Shown here piece by piece: positions 1 through 13,800 of a DNA stretch of 64,000 nucleotides. The DNA is taken from contig NC_086356.1 of the NCBI RefSeq assembly GCF_036324505.1, forward strand, positions 18,788,028-18,852,027, given 5' to 3'. A model generated the notes under the pieces. That model was not told the DNA's origin. It was given only the letters and a program-made list of their open reading frames with translations, and searched no databases. This DNA is from Eleginops maclovinus (lineage: Eukaryota > Chordata > Actinopteri > Perciformes > Eleginopidae). The number at the start of each line of letters is the position of its first letter. Position 1 is the stretch's first letter. Both the position numbers and the translations under genes were made by a program.

Positions 1-521
1 TATGATAAACAGCCTCAGCGGGGATTTTAGTTTCACAATAGACATCATTAAAGACTGTAACCCATTGGTTAATAGGGCACAGAGGTTTGAGGTTTACTGT
101 GCATTAACAAGCCATGTGTGAGCTGAGGTACAGCTTTACGGATCAGAAGGCTGCTGCATACTTCCGGCAGGTTTTCGGAGGCTCGAGTACGAGTATGGAT
201 TTCGTTCTGGTCCTATTACATAACCTGTCGTTAACTCAACTGACTCTGAATAAAATTACAAGGTTTGTTTGTACCAAATTTAAATACCATCGAATAATAG
301 AAAGGGCACACTGGAGCCTAATGATGACAGGATTAATTGTGATCAACATTATGAAGTTTTTAGGATACACTTTAGGCTAAATGTATTAAACTGGCGATGA
401 TTACTGAACCATGGTAAAGTACAAATCATTAATAAATAGTTGATTTCGTATAAACCGTCCTGCAATTTATGAATCTGAAATGCATAAAATACTAAAAAAA
501 TCCTCCTTTTACACAACTAAC
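1..521. other. No recognised gene
   Basis: AT-rich sequence with one short plus-strand open frame (114-380) that has no recognisable motif. If the exon at 522-660 is real, this stretch is its first intron. I see no other supported feature. Confidence 0.4.
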
Positions 522-660
522 CTGCATGGTATCGCTCATGTTCCCTCCCTGCAGAGCCTCAGAGGTGCGCTCCGGTCAGCAGGCAGTACAGTGAGTGGAG
601 GGACTAATCTCACAGCTGACTGAGTATCAGAGCGGTTAGTTACTCAACAGAGAGATCAAA
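522..660 (-). other. Possible 5' exon of an unidentified gene
   Basis: On the minus strand an ATG at 539-537 opens a six-codon frame (MSDTMQ) that runs into a good splice donor (CAG/GTTAGT, exon end 522). The sequence upstream on that strand, to about 660, is moderately GC-rich and could be 5' UTR, although a CTGCAG just before the ATG could also be a splice acceptor. The rest of the gene would lie at lower coordinates, outside the window. I do not recognise the protein from six residues. It is a candidate only. Confidence 0.28.
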
Positions 661-964
661 ACAGTCTTAAGCCTCACTACAAGAGGTTGCAGCATGAGGG
701 ATTAGTTTCACTCCTTATAGGTTTCTAGTCAGCTGTATCACATGCAACAATGACTAGGTTCATTTATTATCATATAGTATAACATACCTACTGAATACTT
801 ACAGTAGTCACAAAACATTTGCTATTTACACAAATATACAGTACCTGACAGCTTGTTTGAATCAGTGAAAAAGAGATGCAAAAACATTTCATTTTTTTTA
901 GCAAACCAGAATCTTAGATGAAAGACTGAATGAAGCGATGATGGAAGAATGCATGTTATTCAGA

Positions 965-1803
965 CATTTCAGAATTCCATGTTTTATTTTAATGAACTTA
1001 TAAAACATAACATAACACATGCTGTGCTTTTGTTTCAAGTATCAAACATAAAATGAATGTTTGGAATCTGTACAAGGACCTCTTTAACATTATGTACAGT
1101 ACAACAAAAGGTCTTAATGAGAGCTGGCCGGCAGAATATCTGAAATGAAAGTTGACAACCTTAACTTTACATACGGTGTGTTGGCAAGATAGAATGATGC
1201 CATATAAATAAAAGGATATTCAGTTTTCTAAATGAATAGCACATTTTAAGACATTGTTTTTTTGTCAAATACAAGAAGCAAAAACAATAAACTGAATACA
1301 CAGATGAGGAATTATAAAAAACAGTCATATTGTTTAAATGCACAGCTGTACATGATCAAGTAATCTGGGTCTTTTCTTCCAGAGACCATTGTTATGGTCT
1401 GTATTAACGTGGAACAGATATGAAAAAGAACATCAAAAAAGCCAGTGTACAATATTTACATTTCTCAGGTAAAAGGTATTCAAGGCTTGAAACATAATGG
1501 ATTATTGTAAAAATGCTGCCACATTTAATGAAAAAAAGGGATTTGCCAGTGTTTGAGTTATTAGTTTATACCATTTAATACTAATTTTTTGAGATACAGC
1601 CTTTTTAAAATGCTTCTCAGTCGATTGAAACAACTGTACATAGTCAAAGTGCTTGTGTAAGAATAGCAAATATAGCTTCATTAACTTACAGCTGACAACA
1701 AAAACAACTTAGTTATAAATTAATCTGTACAGACATAACTTAACACAACAGAAATGTAAAAAGAGCAGTGGGTTCCTCCTCTTTCTCAAACTCTTCACAG
1801 CTT
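965..1803 (-). other. bdp1: bdp1 3' UTR
   Basis: AT-rich non-coding sequence directly downstream of the bdp1 stop codon (TGA at 1806-1804 on the minus strand). Minus-strand AATAAA signals fall at 988-983 and 768-763; the former would give a 3' UTR of about 0.8 kb. The UTR end is inferred, not proven. Confidence 0.5.
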
Positions 1804-4800
1804 TCACCCCTCTTCCACGTCTGTAAAAATGTCACTGAGGAAGTACTGAGAAACATTGGTGGGCTCTTCCTCTATAGAGCTGCTTTCCAGATATTCACTA
1901 CGCTGAAAAAATGAACCCTGAAAGACAGAAGATAATCAAACCCATGAGGATGAGTCAATAAATCCATTGAATCAAGAGGGCTCCCTATCCACCTCTGTCA
2001 TCCTTACCTCAGCTGGACACAGGGAAGTGCTGGGACTTTGGTCAGATAGTCGGCTGTGATCAGAAGCATGTTCAACCAGGATTGGACCAGGTTGTGGGGT
2101 GGCATGACGTGGTGTTGAGGCTACAGCTGATTTTTTTCCTTTTGCGCGTGGAGTTTTCACCTGAGGGCCCTTAGAAGCTGCTCTGCCAGGGTTAGAATCC
2201 TTTGCTTTTCTGGAAGATATTGGGGAAGAAAAATGCATTCAAGTACATTTGATATATACCAAACTAGAAAAGTATCCAGGTCTTTTTCTCAAAACCGTTT
2301 TTTTCTTACCTATTCCGAGGACTCCGTGTAGGTTTTGTTCCTGTGTCCTCAGGGTCCACTCCACCTGTCAGAGTCTCCTTTTCAACGTCTACATGATCAG
2401 CACTTCCTTTCTGTGGCTCAGTGTCATGAGAAGCTTCTGGATGCACAGAAGGCCCAGGGAGCTCTAAGTGCTCGGGAGCGTCTGATTGGACGGGGATTGA
2501 CTCAGCTTGCTTGGCAGCGGCAGTCTTGCTGGTTTGTTTCCTCTTTGAAGTTTTGGGCTTCACCTGTGGTTTGGCCGTTTCTAAGAGAATGGGGTCCAAA
2601 ATGAAATAAGATGTGCCCAATATGCTGATGCACGTTGTGAGTAAGTATTGAAAGTACCTCTTCTTCTAGTGCCTGTTTGTCTTTCCTTAGGAGGAACTGC
2701 AGTCTCATCTTTATTCTCTCCAGTCTCTTGTACTGCAGAAGGATGAACTGTAGTTCTCTCTGTTCACACAAATAATACACATTTACTATCAACAAATAAA
2801 TGTGTCGTTAGTTTAAATAAATAACTGAATAATGCAATCACTTTACCATGTGGGTCCACTTGATTCCCCTCAGTTGAACCCTGGTGTGGGAGAGAAAAAA
2901 TTAAAAGTGAGACACATACACACATTTCATCACGTTGTGGCTACAAGTGGCTCCTTGCAACTTTACTTACATCAGCTGGGTCTTTTACATTTATGAGGCC
3001 TGTCTCACCACTGACCTTCACAGGGACAGTGACATTAGGTGGAGGCTGGTCTTCTGCTGTTGGCAAACTCTCTGCTGGAACACTGATGAGGAGGGGAGGA
3101 CTGTTGTAGAATCACACATCAAACCGAATCATATCTACGTCTGCATGAGAGAAATGACCATCTGATAAAACAGCAGGCACTAACCTCTGCCGCTCTATTG
3201 GAGCATCTGTTACAGGAAGATAAGGGAGGGGCCCAGGCACACTGCCCACCACCTCCCCAGATGAGCTGACTGGGATCTCGGTCAGAGAGAGGATGAAGAA
3301 CGGTTCGTCTGGATCAGAAGGATTCTGAGGCGACATCACTGAGAGGGAGGGAAGTGTTAGCCACTGCCATGAGGCTGTAAATAATAAACAGGACAATATC
3401 AACCCACGTACCGTCTGGAAATACTGTGAGGCCTGGAGGACTTTGGGTCCCTCCTGCACATGATGTTGATGCATCCTGGAAATGTGAAATCAGAGACAAA
3501 CAATCAAGCATTAATTCTTCACTCAGAGGTACTTGACCAAGATTATATTACAACCTCATTGAAAGGTATGATTTTGTGTAATAATTTTGTTTGTTGTTGT
3601 ACAGCGATTGATTGACTACAGCTGGACTATTTAACCATTCACTTTTAGGTATTTACTATATAGCTACTACTAGTCAAGCGTCCTTAAATGCAACATGAAG
3701 TGGTTACAGCTGATTAAATAATGTAGTTTTTAAAAAATGGTTTTACTATAATAAAAAGTTTGTTTTTTTCAAATTATTTGAGCTATTCTGCAATCTTTTT
3801 ACACATCATTTACCAACTGGAGAAGTACCACCTGAGGTACAAGTAATAGGGCCCAGACATAGCCCCCCAGAGACGCAGGAGACACTGTTAAAGCTGTTCA
3901 ATATCGTGTTGCAGTCAGGAGGTTCTCCTCACATCTGGTGCAAAGGGCTCATTTCCCCCATTCATAAGAGTGGAGACAAATCAGACCCTAATAATTACCG
4001 TGGCATGTGTCAGCAGTTGTCTGGGCAAATTATTCTGTAGTATTATAAATAAAAGAATACAAGATTTCCTTATTCCACACTCCATCTTGAGTAAAAGTCA
4101 ACTTGCCTTCCTTCCACCGACCATGTAAATACCGTCACACTTTAAATAACAAACATGTACACCAAACAAAAACAGGCAAGATATTCACTTGTTTCATTGA
4201 TTTCAAGAAAGCTTTTGACTCTATTTGGCATAAAGGGCTCTATTATATACTTCTAAATTGTGGTATAGGGGGCAAAATGTATGATCTGGCTAAATCAATG
4301 TATTTAGAAAAAAAGTGCGCTGTTAAAATTAGAGACAAACAAACTGAATTCTTCACCCAGAGAAGAGGTGTTCGTCAGGGTTGCAATTTAAGTCCATTTT
4401 TATTTAATGTATATATAAATTGACTTGCTGTTAATTTGCATCAGTGTGCTGCTGCACACAGCTCTGGTGACTGAGTGTGCACTCAGTCACCAGAGCTATA
4501 CCCGCTGGGACAAACATCCAACAGAATCTCGACATGCAGAATTCTGCAGATACATTTTATGTGTCCAGAGAAAAACCCCAACAAATGCAAGCAGAGCAGA
4601 ATGAAGCAGATACCCACTAATAATTAACACTCAGAAGAGAGCACTAACCTCCTTTAACCACCTTAAATTCAGCCCACGAGACACCTTCCACTGCAAAGCC
4701 CTCCAAAGCCAAGATCTAAACCCAGAAAAGAGTCCCCTATGTCAGTTGGTGCTGACGCTAACGGCCCCCCCTCAGACCCACTCTGAGCAGTCTCACAATA

Positions 4801-7800
4801 TCACCGCTCTCCCAACACCAACCATAGTAAATCCATTATACCACAATGTAAGGAAAACTATTTCCAACATTGGGAAAAAGAAACAAAAGCCAGAGTAGAT
4901 TAGAATGTTACCTGGCTGTAAAAAGGGATGCTGAACTGGCAGAATATCTCTCTGCTGTCAGAGATAGGAAGCAGAGACAGATCCTAAAGTACAGGCTCAG
5001 TGAGCACAAACTGGCAACCCAAACAGGTAGAAACAAAAGATCCTGGCAACCAAAAAAAACAGAATATGTGCTCACTCTACGACAGGTGAGACTGACACAG
5101 AGATGCACTTCCTCCTAAAGTGTGAAACATTTCAGGAAATAAGGAACAGTTCCTTTAACAAGTTGAACTCTGTGATCCTAGAATCCAAAGAGTTAACGAC
5201 CTCTCAAAATTAAAGATACTCCTAGGAGAAGGAGACAAGGCACATCTTGCTGGACTTGTATTACTGTATATATATAAATAATTAATATGTAAAGATTTGA
5301 AATGTTTATTAACGTTATGTACTGATTTTGTATTTTGATGCTTTGGCAACATTGTTTCCTTTCATTTCCATGCCAATAAAGCCCCTCTGAATTGAATTGA
5401 ATATAAATGGTACACATTGTAAAAAAAAAAAATGTTACAAGCACGGTCATCTATCAATAAGGAATTTCAACGCAAAAAGATATTGCAATCATAGTTCTCA
5501 GGATACAACTTTTCATGCATATTTGTATTATTATCTCACCTGAGTAGAAATGTCAGGTACTTGTGTCACACAACCAGTAGACAATCCAGAGGTCTCAGCA
5601 TCGTTTGGAGAGGGAATTCTGTTACTACTTTGATCAATGGCGCCCTCTACTGGTTTCTGGATGTCAGGTAGGAGTTCAGCCACAAGTTTGGGGCGAACTG
5701 CATCATCCAAACCTTCTGAGCGAACATCTGATGAAAAGAATAGTGTTGAACAAACAAACTGCAGGTTGATAGATTGCAGTACTTTGAAAAGCTGCTCAGC
5801 ATTCTTTAAGTTAAGAACAATCTGAGAGGTCATACCTGCTTCTGCTTCTGTATTCTGGACGTGTCTGGGTTGTGGAGGTCGTCTGCTGTGTCCCAGGGTG
5901 GGTTTGGGTTTAATAAGTCGGGCTTTACGAGTCGGGGGAGCTTTCCTTGAGGGAGAGTCTGTTGGCTCTGGCTGTTTATCATCAGTGCTGTAATTGGAAA
6001 ACAACTTCTGTTACAAGACAAACTAATTATTCCTTAATATTTAGTGTAGAGTGTAAATGCAACATGACAACAGTATGAACATCTTTTATGTGTTTTTAAG
6101 GAAATATTCTGGGAAAATATGATTCATTTCTTACCTTTTGAAACGTGTTTCATTGGTTTCAGAAGAGTGTTGGACTGCAGCTTGACTTGGTGCCTCAGAG
6201 TCATTTCCTGTAGGTGGCTCCTGAGTGCTTTCTTTTGGATGTGGTGTGGAGTGTGTATTAGTAGAGAGTATCAAGTCAATTTGGGACTCTGTTGAAGCAT
6301 CTCCTGAAGACTGGACATCAGAAACTGTTGTTGGATATTCTGTTGGTCTTATAATCCTCTCTGTGGCTTTGAAGGCCATGTCCTGTTGGCACTCACTTCT
6401 TGAACCAGGTCCTGCCTCTACCTTATCATTATTTGATGTTGTGTCCCCTGTGGATTCCTCCTCTACTGTGAGTTTTTCACTACTCTTATTTTCAAGAGCT
6501 GAGTGTGTGGACACAGACTGATGTTCTCCAACCAAGGATGTTGCTATGACAAAGCCCTCAGAGGATGTACGCTTATCAGAAGGCTGTTGTTCTGTGGTTA
6601 AAGACATTTCCATATGACACTGCGCTGCTGGTTTACTGATATCATTTGACTGCAGTTTTGAGCGTGTAGTTCTAGGAGTTGATCCTACATTGGGTTTGGG
6701 TTTGACCTTGGGAAAGCGTTGCCTTCTTTGAGCCCCACTTTGTTCAGAGCCCTTTAATCTTGACTCTAGTTCACATCCAACATCTTTGTTTTGCTCAGTT
6801 GAAGATAATTGTTCCATGGCTGTATGAGTGGAGTCTGATTGCAATAATTGTACTGATACTGACGCAGTGCTATGGCTTGGTTGTTCAGAAGGGGTGGTGC
6901 TGCAAGATGGCTCTGCCTCTGCCTCTGCTTCTGCTTTTTCATGGATTTTGGTAGCTGGAGTTGATTCAGAGTCTCTCTCTATGGTGTCTTTTGAGGTTTC
7001 AGTTTTAGAATGTACAGTCCTTGATGTCTGTGCTAGGTTGAGATTGGGTTTTACTTTCTGGAATCGACTTTTCCTTGTCTGAGGTGTAGATCTGACTTCA
7101 CTCTTTTCTTTCTCATTGATAGCTAACTTTTCAACAGCTATCACACATGAAGCACGATGGTCATTGCTCTCTTGGACAGAGTCTGTGTTTGACCCTTTTC
7201 CAATCTGCAGTTCTGTGTCTGCTGTGTCAGATGTCACTGGATTATTACAACTACTCTCAGCTGTCCAAACATGAGACATGTTTACTTCATCTGTTGACTC
7301 AGATGTTGGTCTTGTGTTTTTGGTGTCCAGTTCCATTATTGTTTCAATCTGAGCTTCAGAGAGATTCTGGTTTTCTGAGGCACTCTGCTGTGATGTTTTT
7401 GTGCCTGATATACCAGACAGTTCTTCTTTCGGAGTGAGAGTAGAGGACAACTCCAATGATGGTATCAAATCTGAAGAAGGACCAGGACTGTGACATGGTT
7501 TTTCAGCAGGAGAGGTGGTGCAAGTTGGCTCTGCTTCGACCTCTGCTTTTGTTTTTTCATGGATTTTGGTAGTTGGAGTTGAGTCTGGGTCTTTCTCCAC
7601 TGTGTCTTTTGTAGTTTGAGCTTTAGAACGTACAGTCCTTGATGTCTGTGCTAGGTTGAGATTGGGTTTGATTTTCTGGAATCGATTTTTCCTTGCCTGA
7701 GTTGTAGATTTGACTCCACTCTTTTCTGTCTCACTGACAGGTAACTGTTCAACAGTTATCACACATGGCGCAGGATGGCCGTCGATCTCTTGGATAGAGT

Positions 7801-10800
7801 CTGTGTTTGACCCTTGTCCAATCTGCAGTTCAGCAACCACTGCATCAGATGTCAATGGATTATTACAACTACTTTCAGTTGTCCAAACATGAGACAGTTG
7901 TACTTCATCTGTTGACTCAGATATTGGCCTTGTGTCTCTAGTGTCCGGTTCCCTTCTGGTTTCAAACTGAGCTTCAGTGAGGTTCTGGTTTTCTGAGGCA
8001 CTCTGCTGTGATGTGGTTGCACCTGATATACCTGACTGTTCCTCTGTGGGATTAAGAGTAGAGGCCAACTCCAAGGATGATGTTAAATCTGAAGGAGTAA
8101 CATGACTTTGACTTGGTTTTTCAGTAGAGGCGGTGCAAGGTGGCTGAGCATCAATCTCTGCAACACTGGGTTTTGGAGTTGCAATGGAGTCTTTCCCTAC
8201 GGCTTCTTTTGTGGTTTGAGCTTTAGAACGTGCAGTCCTTGATGTCTGTTGGAGGTTAACATTGGGTTTGACTTTCTGAAATCGACTCTTCTTGGCCTGG
8301 CGTGTGGATGCGACTGCACTATCTTCGAGAGTGAGAGTATTATTAGAGCTACTTTCAGTTGTACAAACATTAGTGATCAGTACTTCATCTGAGGACTGAC
8401 ATGTTGGCGTTGTGTCTCTGGTGGCCTGTTCCATCCTGGGTTCAAACTGTGTTTCACTGATTTTCAGTTTTTCTGAAGCACTCTGTTGTGATGTTGTTGC
8501 ACCTGATGCTTCTTGACCAACAACACTAACCTCTGTCTTTTTCTCCTCAGTTGTAGACAGTTCTTCAGTGGGTGTTACAGTAGAGGCAAGATCCAATGAT
8601 GGGATCAAATCTGAAGAAGGAACATGACTTGGACTGAATTTTTCAGGATACGTGGTGACAGTTGGCTCAGCACCAACCTCTGCTATTGTTTTTTCAGTGA
8701 CATTGGGTTTGGGAGTGGACTTTGAGTCTTTCTCTAGGGTTTCTTTTGTGGTTTGAGCTTTAGAACGTACTGCCCTTGATGTCTGAGGGAGGTTGAGAAT
8801 AGGTTTGAATTTCTGGAATCGCCTCTTCCCACTCTGGTGAGTAGATGCTAAGTCAGTCCCTTCTTTCTCAATGACAGGTAAGTCTTCTAAAGGTGTAACA
8901 TATGAAGTAGGATGGCTGTCGCTCTCCTGGACAGAGCCTGTGTTTGACCCTTCCAAAATATGCAATTCTGTGGCTGTTGCAACAGATATCATTGGATTAT
9001 TACAACTCATCTCAGATGTCCCAACATGAGACATCCTTACTTCATCTGTTGACCCAGATGTTGACCTTGTGTCCAGTTCCCTTCTGATTTCAAACTGGGA
9101 TTCAGAGATGTTCTGGTTTTCTGCGCCATGCCGTTGTGATGTTGTTGCACCTGAGAATTCTTCTGTGACAGTAGGAGTAGAGGCTAGATGTACTGATGGT
9201 ATCATATCCAAAGCAGGACCAGGACAAAGGGCTTGAGAAAGGTCAGGAGCATCCGATGGGCTTTCTACAACTGCCCTTACTGTTGATGTCTCCGGTTGTA
9301 ATTTCGACTGAGCAGTCCTTGAAGCGTGGCCTAGGTTAGGTTTTGGTTTCACCTTGGATAATCGTGCTCTCCTGGTCGGTGGACAATCTGTCTTTGAGGT
9401 CAATTGAGAGGTAGGATCCATATCAGAACCTGTCCTCTGATCAGTGGATTCAAGAATGACGATGTCATTATTGTCTATGTTTTTTAGCTCCACTGTGGTA
9501 ACTCCGTCTGACGTTTCTGTGACTTCATTAACACAAGTAGCAGACATAACAGGAATGGCACTGTTTTCCTCTTCTGCTTCAATCTTTGATGCAACCTCTT
9601 CTTCTAGCTGTTCGTCTGATGTTGTCCCTGTAATCAAACATTGCGGCACATTTTACATTTTTGTGATGTATTCCTAAAGGAATGCAATCTATTCCAATAT
9701 AAAGATCCTTATGTCTGCTTTGTCTCTTACCTGTTAAGTTATCTTGTATTGCTATTTGATTCTGTGCTGACTGTGAGAGGTGAGCCAGGTTGCCGATGGT
9801 CAACAGGGTTTGAGCAGCCTCATTGTAGCTCACATCCTCAGATACTTAAACAAAACAGAGTAACAACACATATGAGATTTTGACAACTTGATATATAATA
9901 TCACTGGGAACTCAGAATACCTCTTCAACCTACCTTCTGCATGGTCCGAAGAAAGGAAGTCAATAACGTCCTGCAAGGGAAGCAAAAGAGTAGTAAATCA
10001 CTTCAAAAGCTTTCCATATAAACCAAGACTAGTTGTGAAAGGATGTGATGTATATGAAAAACATGTATTATAGTAGCACCAGTTACACTTCTTTGTCATT
10101 CTCTGTCTACATAATCTCTATCTGTCTTTTTGTGTCCCTGATTACATCTGCACAAAAAGGTTGTCTAAGGGGATCCAGCTCATGCAACATGAGAAACTTG
10201 AATGTCTTGATTGTTAATTGAGAATGTACCAAAAACTAACTTGAACTGGACATTATGCACAACATGAGTGTTTGATCCAAGCATCAAAGATGTATTGTAT
10301 GTTTGTAACATGCATACAATTAAACACTTATTTGAAGTATAATAAGGTTGCATTTAATCAATGTTGACCCTTAATTAATCACATGATATGGATCGATTAA
10401 ATCACATGATTTAAGATTAGATGTTAGAATTATAAGTGCATCTTGGGATAATGGTTTAATTTCACTGGTATTACATTTTAGTGATAGGACACTTACAACG
10501 AGCAGGTCCAGCTGATGTTCGCAGGGTTCAGCTGTGCCTGTTTCTTTTTGTGCCCGCTCGCAAGAGTCATCAGGGCACAGTGCATTTTGGGATATGCCCA
10601 ACACATCAGGCATAGTGGCCAAGATATCAAGCTATGTTTGGGAATGGGGGGGGGGGGGGGGGGGGGAGTCAGAGTGGAGGGGTTTGAATTATGGAATGAA
10701 AAACCATGCATAAAGGAAAACACAAAGATGCTTGTTATGCATGAAACAAAATTAATGGATGGTGTGCATCTTCACACGATCGTAAACAGTGTGTCATACC

Positions 10801-13800
10801 TCCTCCATTGTCTCTTCCACTTCTGAAATGACAGGTTGTGGTGAGCGAAGGCTGGCAGGCACAAACACGGGGGCATAGCTGTCCCTACTTGGGCTGCATG
10901 CAGCGTGCTGTTCCTCCTCCAAATCTTCTTCTTCTCGCTGAGTTTCCCCCTCTTCATCACTGGATTCTGACTGAGAAGCCCTGAGGGTAACTAATTTAGG
11001 CTTTTTGGACTTTTGGGAGGATTGCTGCTTTGATGGTCTTCCCCTCTTGGCTGTGGATTTGGGTTTAGGCCTGGCAGCAGAAGCAGTGGACGCTTCTGGT
11101 GAGGCAGGAGTGGTTTCGGATGCAGAGGAGGGTGCCTCCTCTTTGGCAGAGTATTTCAAGTGCTGGGTGGGTTTAGGCACTCTTCCATACCTATAAAACG
11201 CAATTACACACTGATGAGTTGCTTATGTTTTATTATATCCAAGTATTTTCTTTGGAAATACTGTAGTGTTGTTGTTAGAAAAAACACAGCAAAAATATTG
11301 TACCTGGTGGGTTTTGGAGGTTGATCGGTGGTTTCATCCTCTTCAGAAGGATCATCATTGGCTGACTTAATGTTATTGTCTTGCCTTGAGGGTGATGCAT
11401 CTTTATTTACCTAAAAGGTTAGCATAACTTTTAGTACGCCAGTATGAACAATGAAGAATTATCTGATCAGTCTCAGATGATTAGTGAAAGACCTGCTCTG
11501 TGGATGCTCCATCAATCACACTCTCCTCTCCTTCATCTGATGCATCATCTTTGGTCTTGGTGGAGGGAGGTGGGTGCTTTTTACCCCTCTTCCGGCTCAA
11601 TGGCAGCAGTGGTTTTGGTGCTCTGCCTCGTGAAAGTTTGGCTGGCTTGATTGTGCCATCCTTGGTCTTTTCAGACCTGAATATTAGGACCAAACAGGGA
11701 TTTTAAAGCCAACTAAAGATGCAAAATACTTCAATTTAAACAACATTTTCAAAGGATTATTACATGTCTGAATTTGGACAGTCCTCAGGAAGTGCTGCCT
11801 CTTTGTCGCCAGGTATAAAGGCCTCATCTGAGCATATGAAAGAAAAAGGAACGCCAAGGAAACATTTCGATTTCTGTGCCAATACAACTATATAAAGCCA
11901 CAAGTTTCATCAATACCATTTTTATAAAATAATGACATGTACCTTGTTCATTGCTCTTTTCGTCCATTTTGATTTTCTTGTCCTTTGGTTCCTCAGTCGG
12001 GGGATTCTTTCTTTTGAGCTTTTTCTTAGGCTTCACAGCAGCGGTTCCGGCCTCGTTACAGAGGTCCTCATTCTCCTTCTCTCCCTCTTTCTCCAAATCA
12101 GGATTTTCATTCTGCTCTTCTTCTTCTTCTTCTTCATCTCCCTCCTCCACAACACTCAGCTTCTTCCCAGCTTTTTTTCGGCCTGTAGAGGAAATAAATG
12201 AATGTTAAATTGAGACAAACTCAGGGCTAAAAGTTAAATATGAACCCAAGATGATATTTCATGAAAAACGAATGAAAGAATTAGAATATAGCCCCAAATT
12301 GGGAAAAAGAAAACAAGTATACTCACCCTTTCCTCTTTTCTTGCGCTCCTTTGGAGGTTTCTTGTCAGCCATTGCCTTCAGTTTCTTCCTGTTTTTCTGA
12401 ACTTCCAGAATCTTTTCTAACAGTTTAGAAAAGTACTCAATGTCCAGTTTGCGCCTTTCTCCTGCAAAAAGTTTCAAAAATAAATTCCGGTATTGCACAT
12501 TGAGAACAATAATCATTCAATATTATATTAGTAATGTCGTACTGAATACGTACTGAAAGCTTTGTCAATCCTCCAGGAATTCTCTCGCTCTTCTTTTTTA
12601 AATTTGTTCTGAAAGTTTAAAATCAATGCAATAAACATTTCATCAAAGAGTATACGCAGTGCTTTGCTTCTACACATTATGTTTTATAAACATATGCATT
12701 GCTGTAATTATCACTCACCTTTATCTCTGATCGTGCTCTCAGAGGAAACAGTTGGCAAATCATTGAAAAGTCTGTTCCCACCATGCTTATTGCCAGGAAG
12801 AACATGTCTGTCTCTGTGGAAAAACAGCAAACCATGACATTAAGGCATTGGAATAAATGTGTGCTGTTAATATTGCCGTTCCTGCATCTTTTATCCATAT
12901 CGTCCTACCTTCGCTTGACCAGGGTTTGCAGTAGGTCCCTTTCCTGAAGCTTGAGTAAGTTGTAGTGGAGCCGCGCTCAAAGATGGGGTCTCGATCATTA
13001 GCTGGATTTGGCCCTTTGGCTCGCTGGACTTCCACCGTCAAGCTGAGACACAAGTTGAGAGGTTACGATTAAGACCACAACAGACTGCTGTATCTTCCTT
13101 ATCCATGGATGCATTTGTTGACATTGTTGGACAGTTCCTATCACAGTAATACAAATGTTGAGTGGTACAACATTTCATTTACAATAACTGAGAGAAAGAA
13201 CTGTCCTGTAGAAGTCCACCGACCTCTCTTCATCAATGATCAGTGTGCCGTCCTCTGCTACTTTGACCTGAGGAACCATCACAGCATCATCCTCCTCCTC
13301 CTCCTCCTCCTCCTCGTCCTCCTCCTCATTCGCCGCTGCTTCTGCCTCCGCCTCGGCCTCCGCCTCGGCCTCCGCTTCCTTCTTATTAAGGTTTGGCATT
13401 TTTGGTACGAATTCGGGTTCCTTCGCTTTCTCTGGGACGCTACAGGGATAACATAGCAAACATCATGCACAAGGAAAATGTATAGAATGCAAACTAATGT
13501 CTAAAAACGTCCAAATGTCTTCTATGGCTGGTGATAAATATATTGAATAAAATCTAGTGCATTATGCAGACTTTTCCATCATTCAGAATGAAACATTTTC
13601 CTACTCAAAAGTAGAAAATGACTCGCATGAAGTATATTAAACTAACTATATACTATTTGGGATGAGTATTTAACCTCTATGCTAATTCCATTGTCACATT
13701 TTACTTTTTTTAAGGGGTACAGTTTTGGGTTTCTAATAAAAAGTCAAACACACTGTTACATTTAAATGCTCTTGCAGTTATTAAACTTTTTTTGAATATT

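Noticed and set aside
4870..5118. Independent small gene
   Set aside because: It resembles the C-terminal part of fish LINE ORF2 proteins, is in line with the RT fragment upstream and breaks soon after.
9444..9883. Plus-strand open frames over bdp1 exons
   Set aside because: They are antisense shadows of the long bdp1 reading frame.
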